29,642 nucleotides of DNA from Vicinamibacteria bacterium (GTDB taxonomy: Bacteria; Acidobacteriota; Vicinamibacteria; Vicinamibacterales; 2-12-FULL-66-21). A program made the position numbers and the translations under genes. The notes under the pieces are model-generated. The model did no database searches. It had not been told where the DNA came from and saw nothing but the letters and a program-made list of their open reading frames with translations. The number at the start of each line of letters is the position of its first letter. Within the stretch, counting starts at the first letter, position 1. The stretch is from assembly GCA_025937075.1 (NCBI GenBank), contig JAICSD010000004.1, positions 1 to 29,642 on the forward strand, written 5' to 3'. Of the stretch, positions 24,449 to 29,642 are shown piece after piece.

Positions 24449-25759
24449 TCAACTATGTCCGATCCGCTCCGGTGCGTCCAAACGCTCGTCGCGCGTCTCG
24501 TGCATCCCGATCAGGCCCACGAGCGTCAACACTGCCGCAGCCGTCAAGTAGTAGCCGACGAACTGCAGGCCGTACGTGCGCGCGAGCCAGGTGGCGATGT
24601 ACGGCGCGAGCGACGCGCCGAAGATGCCCGCGAGGTTGAAGGAGAGCGAGCTGCCCGTGTAGCGGACCGACGTGACGAACAGCTCCGACAACGCCGTCCC
24701 GAGCGGACCGTAGGTAAATCCCATCAGCGACAGCCCGATGACCGTTGTCAATGTGGCGCCCCCTGGTCCGGAGCTGAAGAGCGGCGCGAGCACGAACCCG
24801 AAGAGGCCGATCGCGACGGTAACCCAGATGAGCGTCCGGCGACGCCCGAGCTTGTCGGCGAGGACGGCGGAAATCGGGATCGTGAGCGCGAAGAAGAGAA
24901 TGCCGAACAACTGGATCAGGAGAAAGCGCTCGCGGCCGTAGCCGAGCGCGGTCGTGCCCCAGGACAGCGCGAACACCGTCATCAGATAGAACAGAACGAA
25001 CGTGGCGAGCGCCGCGAGCATGCCGAGCAGCAGCGTCTTCGGATAACGGCGGAACACGACGGCCATCGGGACCTTGACGCGTTCACGCCGCGCGACGGCT
25101 TCCGCAAACACCGGCGTCTCCGTGATCGTCAGGCGGACGTAGAGGCCGATGATCACGAGCGCGGCGCTGGCGAGGAACGGTATGCGCCAGCCGAAGCTGA
25201 AGAACTGATCGTCCGTCAGCCACGCCGAGAGCAGCAGGAACACGCCGCCGGAGCAGAAGAACCCGAGCGGCGCCCCGAGCTGTGGGAACATCCCGTACCA
25301 GGCGCGGCGCGACGGCGGGGCATTCTCGATGGCGAGAAGCACGGCGCCGCCCCACTCGCCTCCGAGACCAAGCCCCTGACCAAAGCGGCAGATCGACAGA
25401 AGCAGCGGCGCCAGACGCCCGATTGACGCGTAGGTGGGCAGCACACCGATGGTGACCGTCGAGAGTCCCATCGTAAGCAGGGCGGCCACGAGCGTCGTCT
25501 TGCGGCCAATGCGGTCGCCGAAGTGGCCGAAGAGGGCGGATCCTATCGGGCGCGCCACGAAGGCAATGGCGAAGGTCGCGAGCGACGCCAGCGTGGCGGA
25601 CACAGGATCCGACGCGGCGAAGAACAGCTTTGGAAATACAATGACCGCGGCCGTGGCGTAGATATAAAAGTCGAAGAACTCGATCGTCGTTCCAATCAGG
25701 CTCGCGAAGAGGACCTGGCCGGGGGAATTGACGCGCGGCAGGGTTCGTTGGGTGGCCAT
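24449..25759 (-). CDS. MFS transporter, metabolite:H+ symporter (MHS) type
   Basis: The start at 25759 (MATQRT) is chosen over the 25810 ATG because the family begins close to the first helix. This 436-residue, 12-helix protein has MHS-family signs: [16 protein letters not shown] in helix 1, [13 protein letters not shown] between helices 2 and 3, and [18 protein letters not shown] in helix 4-5. The family carries organic acids, proline/betaine or shikimate with protons. The neighbouring sugar dehydrogenase and FAH genes suggest a sugar acid. It is divergent from the FAH-family gene with only 35 bp between start codons. Confidence 0.87.
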   Translation of the reverse strand: MATQRTLPRVNSPGQVLFASLIGTTIEFFDFYIYATAAVIVFPKLFFAASDPVSATLASLATFAIAFVARPIGSALFGHFGDRIGRKTTLVAALLTMGLSTVTIGVLPTYASIGRLAPLLLSICRFGQGLGLGGEWGGAVLLAIENAPPSRRAWYGMFPQLGAPLGFFCSGGVFLLLSAWLTDDQFFSFGWRIPFLASAALVIIGLYVRLTITETPVFAEAVARRERVKVPMAVVFRRYPKTLLLGMLAALATFVLFYLMTVFALSWGTTALGYGRERFLLIQLFGILFFALTIPISAVLADKLGRRRTLIWVTVAIGLFGFVLAPLFSSGPGGATLTTVIGLSLMGFTYGPLGTALSELFVTSVRYTGSSLSFNLAGIFGASLAPYIATWLARTYGLQFVGYYLTAAAVLTLVGLIGMHETRDERLDAPERIGHS

Positions 25760-25794
25760 CCGGCTGAAGAGTGTATCGTGGGGGCGCCTTTCGC

Positions 25795-26655
25795 ATGCGG
25801 TTCGCGGCATTTCGTACGGACTCCGGCGACGGTCTGGGCGCGTGCACGCCCGAAGGGCGCGTCACGGGATTGCTCGAGAAAGATCCTCGATATCCAGGCG
25901 ACTTGCGGTCGCTCCTCGCGCGAGGGGACGCGGCCCTTCGTGACGCGTACGAGCGCCTGCTCGGGGCGGACCGGATCGATCCGCGCAGCATGCACTGGCT
26001 TCCGCCCATCCCCAATCCCGGCAAGATCGTCTGCGTCGGTTTGAACTATGCGGAGCACGCAGCGGAGAGCGGCTTCAAACCGCCCGCCTATCCGGCGTTC
26101 TTCGTCCGCTTTCCAACGAGCCTCGTCGGTCACGAATCACCGATGATGCGGCCCCGTGCGTCCGACCAGCTCGATTACGAAGCGGAGCTGGTGGCGATTG
26201 TCGGCCGCCGGGCGCGGCACGTTCCGAAAGACCGCGCGCTCGAGTACGTTGCGGGCTACTCGATGTTCAACGACGGCTCCGTTCGCGAGTATCAGTACAA
26301 ATCGCCCCAGTGGACGGTCGGGAAGAACTTCGATTCGACGGGCGGCTTCGGTCCGGTGTTCGTCACGGCCGACGAGCTGCCGCCGGGCGGCAAGGGCCTG
26401 AAGATCGAGATGCGCGTGAACGGCGCCGTCCTGCAGAGTGCCTCGACGGCCGAGATGATCTTCGACGTCGCGACGCTGCTCGCAACGCTCAGCGAGGCGA
26501 TGACGCTGGAGCCCGGCGACGTGCTCGTGACCGGTACACCCAGCGGCGTCGGCAAGGCGCGCACGCCGCCACTCTTCCTCAAAGCCGGCGACGAGTGCGA
26601 AGTGAGCATCGAAGGGATTGGCACGCTGAGAAATCCGGTCGTGCAGGAATCGTAG
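25795..26655 (+). CDS. fumarylacetoacetate hydrolase (FAH) family protein
   Basis: The ATG at 25795 gives a 286-residue protein. Residues about 75-286 form the FAH fold: NPGKIVCVGLNYAEHAAESG (74-93), metal ligands Glu129/Glu131 in DYEAELVAIVGRRA and Asp160 in SMFNDGSVREYQ, and Lys177 in TVGKNFDSTGGFGPVFVT. The C-terminal VTGTPSGVG (245-253) is characteristic. Such enzymes cleave C-C bonds or hydrate beta-keto and 2-keto-3-deoxy acids using Mg2+. The context of sugar dehydrogenases and Gfo/Idh proteins suggests a 2-keto-3-deoxy sugar acid. The operon probably continues into the next two genes. Confidence 0.88.
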   Translation: MRFAAFRTDSGDGLGACTPEGRVTGLLEKDPRYPGDLRSLLARGDAALRDAYERLLGADRIDPRSMHWLPPIPNPGKIVCVGLNYAEHAAESGFKPPAYPAFFVRFPTSLVGHESPMMRPRASDQLDYEAELVAIVGRRARHVPKDRALEYVAGYSMFNDGSVREYQYKSPQWTVGKNFDSTGGFGPVFVTADELPPGGKGLKIEMRVNGAVLQSASTAEMIFDVATLLATLSEAMTLEPGDVLVTGTPSGVGKARTPPLFLKAGDECEVSIEGIGTLRNPVVQES

Positions 26656-26716
26656 GCCGGTCGCGTCGGCGTGCGCGAGGCGCGTGCGCGTCTCTCAGGC
26701 CCGCCAGGAGACATCG

Positions 26717-27859
26717 ATGAAGAACACACGTGTTGGACGCCGAGAATTTCTAAAAGATGTCGCCGGCACGGCAGCCGCGATATCGGTCGGCCAGCAGACA
26801 GGCCGCGTCGGCGCTCAGGCCCCCGCCGTCGCCACGAAGGCGCCGCCGCGGATCAAGTTCGCCGTCATCGGCATCAACCACTCGCACATCAACAGCCAGA
26901 CGGACGCGGTCATCCGCGGCGGCGGCGAGCTGGTGTCGGTGTATGCGAAGGAGCCGGACCTGCTCGCCGCCTTCTGCAAGCGCTTTCCGCAGGCGAAACA
27001 GGCGCGCAGCGAGAACGACATCCTCGACGACCGCTCGATCGCCCTCGTCGTGAGCGCCGCGATCCCCGTCGAACGTGCGCCGCTCGGCATCCGGGTGATG
27101 CAGCACGGCAAGGACTACATGTCGGACAAGCCCGGCATCACGACCCTCGACCAGCTCGCGGAGGTGCGGCGCGTGCAGGCGGAGACCCATCGCATCTACT
27201 CGATCATGTACAGCGAGCGCTTCGAGAACCGCGCGACGGTGAAGGCCGGCGAGCTCGTGAAAGCGGGCGCGATCGGCGGCGTCATCCAGACCGTCGGGCT
27301 CGGGCCGCATCGCATGACGCCCGAGAGCCGTCCGGCCTGGTTCTTCGATCGCGCGAGCTACGGCGGCATCCTGTGCGACATCGGATCGCACCAGGCGGAT
27401 CAGTTCCTCTACTTCACCGGCTCGACGCGCGGTGACGTGGTCTCGTCCCAGGTCGGCAACGTGCACCATCCGCAGTATGCGGGGCTCGAGGACTTCGGCG
27501 ACTGCGTGCTGCGCGGCGATCACGGAACCGGCTACATCCGGGTCGACTGGTTCACGCCAGACGGATTATCGACGTGGGGCGACGGCCGTCTGACGATTCT
27601 CGGGACCGATGGATTCATCGAGATCAGGAAGAACGTGGACATCGGCGGCCGGCAGGGCGCCAACCACCTGTTCATCGTCGATCAGAAGGGAACACGGTAC
27701 GTCGACTGCCAGAGCGTGCCGCTCCCGTACGGCGAGCAGCTCGTGTCGGATGTCGTGAACCGCACGGAGACGGCAATGCCGCAGGCGCACTGCTTTCTCG
27801 CGACGGAGCTGATGCTGAAGGCAGAAGCGCAAGCGCAGAAGCTGACGTTCCATGCGTGA
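26717..27859 (+). CDS. Tat-exported Gfo/Idh/MocA family oxidoreductase
   Basis: The ATG at 26717 follows CCAGGAG and gives a 380-residue protein with a Tat-type signal containing GRREFLKDVAG (8-18). The Rossmann part begins IKFAVIGINHSHINSQ (46-61), and the nicotinamide-side motif is DKPG instead of the more common EKP. The C-terminal domain has GGILCDIGSHQADQFLYF, with the His expected in the active site. These enzymes oxidise sugars or inositol with NAD(P)+; an exported form needs tight cofactor binding. It is 61 bp after the FAH gene. Confidence 0.87.
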   Translation: MKNTRVGRREFLKDVAGTAAAISVGQQTGRVGAQAPAVATKAPPRIKFAVIGINHSHINSQTDAVIRGGGELVSVYAKEPDLLAAFCKRFPQAKQARSENDILDDRSIALVVSAAIPVERAPLGIRVMQHGKDYMSDKPGITTLDQLAEVRRVQAETHRIYSIMYSERFENRATVKAGELVKAGAIGGVIQTVGLGPHRMTPESRPAWFFDRASYGGILCDIGSHQADQFLYFTGSTRGDVVSSQVGNVHHPQYAGLEDFGDCVLRGDHGTGYIRVDWFTPDGLSTWGDGRLTILGTDGFIEIRKNVDIGGRQGANHLFIVDQKGTRYVDCQSVPLPYGEQLVSDVVNRTETAMPQAHCFLATELMLKAEAQAQKLTFHA

Positions 27860-27891
27860 GAGTAGCAGTTAGAAGCTGAAGCCTGGTAGTG

Positions 27892-27938
27892 GCCGCCGCG
27901 AAGCGGCGGCAAGCGCGAAGGGCGTCGCGCGAAGCGCG
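27892..27938. repeat. two small hairpins with GAA loops between the Gfo/Idh genes
   Basis: GCCGCCGC-GAA-GCGGCGGC (27892-27910) and CGCGC-GAA-GCGCG (27926-27938) are perfect stems with the same GAA loop. The run just before them, AGTAGCAGTTAGAAGCTGAAGC, is low-complexity. They lie in the 134-bp gap between the two Gfo/Idh/MocA genes, so they could form in the shared transcript. Confidence 0.5.
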
Positions 27939-27993
27939 TGAGCGCACGGGGGTGGGGCCCCATGCGCAATTGAGAAATGCGGACAGAACACTT

Positions 27994-29376
27994 ATGACAG
28001 ACAAACCGTCGCGCCGCGACTTCATGATAACGGCCGGCGGTGGCCTTGTGGCGTCGTCGGTCGCCGCGGGATTTCCGTCGATCGTGCCCGCGTCCGTGTT
28101 TGGATCCACGTCGCCGTCGAACCGGATCAACGTGGGCGCGATCGGCACGGGACGGATCTCGCGCGTCCACGATCTGCCGGGCATCTGGAGGTTCGATTCT
28201 GCGCGCATCATGGCTGTGTGCGATCTGGACAGCCATCGCGTCGCAGACGCGAAGACGCTCGTCAACGAGCACTACGCGAAGGCGACGGGCAAGCCGTACG
28301 GCGGGGTGAAGACGTACGGGCACTATCGCGAGCTTCTCGCGAACAAGGACGTCGACGCGGTCGTGATCAGCACGCCCGACCACTGGCACGCCCTGATCGC
28401 GATGGACGCCGTGCGCGCCGGCAAGGACGTCTACCTGCAGAAGCCGGCGTCGCTGACGATCGCTGAAGGGCGCACTCTCAGCGACACGGTCCATCGCTCC
28501 GGACAGATCTTCCAGATCGGCAGCCAGCAGCGCTCGTCACCGCAGTTTCGGTATGCGGCGGAGCTCGTTCGCAACGGACGCATCGGCGAGTTGAAGACGG
28601 TCGAGATCGGTCTTCCCGGCGATCCGTCCGGCGATGACGAACCCCGGATGCCGGTCCCGAAGAACCTCGATTACGACATGTGGCTCGGATCGACGCCGGT
28701 CGTCTACTACACGGAGAGGCGTGTGCACCCGCAGGCCGGCTACGACCGGCCGGGGTGGCTGCGCTGCGAGCAGTTCGGGGCCGGGATGATCACCGGCTGG
28801 GGCGCGCATCATATCGACAGCGCGCACTGGGGAATGGGGACGGAGTTCACCGGCCCGATCGAAATCTGGGGCACGGCGGAGTTTCCGAAAACGGGGCTCT
28901 GGGACGTACACGGACCGTTCCGCACGGAAGCCCTGTACGCCAACGGCGTCCACATGATCATCAGCGGGGATTTTCCGAACGGCATCAAGTTCATCGGGAC
29001 CGAAGGCTGGATCTTCGTCTCACGTGGTAACGAGTCCGTGACCTCCAGCGACCCGCTCGCCAAGCTGGAGGACGCGCAGGCGCTCGCGGCAAGCGACCCG
29101 AAGATCATCACGTCCGAGATCGGGCCCGACGAGATTCACCTGTACGAGAGCAAGGACCACCACGGCAACTGGCTCGAGTGCGTCCGTTCGCGCCAGCAGA
29201 CGATTGCCCCCGTCGAAGTCGCGCATCGCGCGTGCTCGGCGTGCCTCCTCCATCACATCGCGATGAAGACGAAGCGCAAGCTGTTCTGGGATCCCTGGAA
29301 GGAGCGCTTCCACAACGACGACGAGGCGAACGCCATGTTGTCGCGTCCGCAGCGCCCGCCCTACATCGTCGCCTGA
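27994..29376 (+). CDS. second Tat-exported Gfo/Idh/MocA family oxidoreductase
   Basis: The ATG at 27994 starts a 460-residue protein with a Tat-type signal (SRRDFMITAGGGLVASSVAA). Nucleotide-binding residues follow in INVGAIGTGRISRVHDL, then ISTPDHWHALIAMDAVRAGK and LQKPASLTIAEGR. This variant has KP preceded by Q in place of EKP. The bacterial-type C-terminal domain contains WGAHHIDSAHWGMG and HGNWLECVRSRQQTIAPVEV, typical of Acidobacteria/Bacteroidetes/Planctomycetes exported Gfo/Idh proteins. It is larger than the preceding paralogue and probably forms an operon with it and the FAH gene. Substrate unknown. Confidence 0.87.
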   Translation: MTDKPSRRDFMITAGGGLVASSVAAGFPSIVPASVFGSTSPSNRINVGAIGTGRISRVHDLPGIWRFDSARIMAVCDLDSHRVADAKTLVNEHYAKATGKPYGGVKTYGHYRELLANKDVDAVVISTPDHWHALIAMDAVRAGKDVYLQKPASLTIAEGRTLSDTVHRSGQIFQIGSQQRSSPQFRYAAELVRNGRIGELKTVEIGLPGDPSGDDEPRMPVPKNLDYDMWLGSTPVVYYTERRVHPQAGYDRPGWLRCEQFGAGMITGWGAHHIDSAHWGMGTEFTGPIEIWGTAEFPKTGLWDVHGPFRTEALYANGVHMIISGDFPNGIKFIGTEGWIFVSRGNESVTSSDPLAKLEDAQALAASDPKIITSEIGPDEIHLYESKDHHGNWLECVRSRQQTIAPVEVAHRACSACLLHHIAMKTKRKLFWDPWKERFHNDDEANAMLSRPQRPPYIVA

Positions 29377-29407
29377 CCATAGACCGCGTCTCATCACCCG
29401 AGACCTG

Positions 29408-29539
29408 GCGACGGAGTCGCTCCCGACGACGGTACAGGCGAACGAGCGCGAGCGAGTGAGCCACGCGAGCGGAGCGGGCAGCGAAGCGGGCGCCCGCGAG
29501 CGAGCGTGTTGGGGAGTCCGAGGGACGAAGCCCCTCGGA
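29408..29539. repeat. palindrome-rich spacer before ureA
   Basis: The spacer contains GCGAC-GGA-GTCGC (29408-29420), many GAGCG units (29440-29505), a perfect 12-base palindrome GCGGGCGCCCGC (29486-29497), and a final hairpin TCCGAGGG-ACGAAGC-CCCTCGGA (29517-29539). The last hairpin ends 5 bases before the ureA ATG and could hide its ribosome-binding site. No coding sequence is visible. Confidence 0.55.
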
Positions 29540-29544
29540 ATGAT

Positions 29545-29642
29545 ATGAGACTAACCGAGCGTGAGATCGACAAGCTGCTGGTCTTCACCGCGGCGGATGT
29601 CGCGCGGCGCCGCCGTGCGCGCGGTCTCAAGCTCAATCACCC
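29545..29642 (+). CDS. ureA: urease gamma subunit, N-terminal part cut by the window edge
   Basis: The ATG at 29545 starts a frame of 32 residues that runs to the window end: [19 protein letters not shown], then [14 protein letters not shown]. The pattern M-x-L-T-x-R-E-x-x-K-L-L and A-R-R-R-x-x-R-G-x-K-L-N is diagnostic of UreA, the small subunit of the nickel enzyme that hydrolyses urea to ammonia and carbonic acid. The rest of the gene, and probably ureB, ureC and accessory genes, lie beyond the window. No clear Shine-Dalgarno sequence exists apart from a GGA about 6 bases upstream. Confidence 0.85.
   Translation, partial: MRLTEREIDKLLVFTAADVARRRRARGLKLNH

Noticed and set aside
29440..29505. 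Possible CRISPR or tandem array made of GAGCG units
   Set aside because: Units are irregular and lack equal spacers; better described as a palindrome-rich intergenic repeat.

Overview
The window is GC-rich and densely coded, with about 30 genes on both strands, many short or overlapping junctions, and a mix of Sec/Tat-exported enzymes. The gene set includes PQQ dehydrogenases, a GMC oxidoreductase with a gluconate-dehydrogenase-type subunit 3, Tat-exported Gfo/Idh/MocA proteins, an S9 peptidase, an M28 remnant, a lipoprotein and an outer-membrane barrel. This points to a Gram-negative soil- or sediment-type heterotroph. A member of Acidobacteriota (Vicinamibacteria-like) is my best guess, but that is inference from repertoire only; no rRNA or other phylogenetic marker lies in the window.

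Layout. 1-3330: the start of an unidentified leftward gene with a good sigma70-like promoter, a DinB-family protein, a PRC-barrel/DUF2382 stress protein coupled to a one-helix membrane protein, and a secreted phospholipase-D-like protein. 3635-6780: a degenerate-receiver/PilZ protein, a VOC protein, a decayed M28 peptidase and a small coiled-coil protein. 6778-9640: a hydroxypyruvate-isomerase-like protein, then a PIG-L deacetylase divergent from a GT4 glycosyltransferase. 9692-12614 (leftward): an ACT-ACT protein, a PQQ dehydrogenase and a RibD-C reductase, joined by two TTGA start/stop overlaps. 12710-14101: an MBL-fold hydrolase with two rhodanese domains. 14132-16317 (leftward): an AdiC-like antiporter translationally coupled to a DDAH/arginine-deiminase-fold enzyme. 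16428-19429: a CsgG-like protein and an S9 peptidase. 19430-19721: debris containing an ECF-sigma C-terminal fragment. 19722-20847 (leftward): an outer-membrane barrel and a lipoprotein. 20942-23194: GMC oxidoreductase plus subunit 3. 23206-25759 (leftward): an MFS transporter and a PQQ sugar dehydrogenase. 25795-29376: a FAH-family enzyme and two Tat-exported Gfo/Idh/MocA proteins. The right edge carries the start of ureA behind a palindrome-rich spacer.

How the genes may work together. From about 20.9 to 29.4 kb most genes fit periplasmic oxidation of sugars or sugar acids (GMC/subunit 3, PQQ sugar dehydrogenase), uptake (MFS), and further handling of the products (FAH-family enzyme, two Gfo/Idh/MocA proteins). 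The isomerase at 6.8 kb may belong to the same physiology. The AdiC-like antiporter with the deiminase is the clearest two-gene transport-plus-catabolism unit: it would import a guanidino compound, hydrolyse it and exchange the product. The best candidates for undescribed biology are that pair, the ACT/PQQ/RibD-C operon, the PLD-like protein with altered HKD motifs, and the intergenic palindromes. No CRISPR array, prophage, insertion sequence, tRNA or rRNA was recognised.
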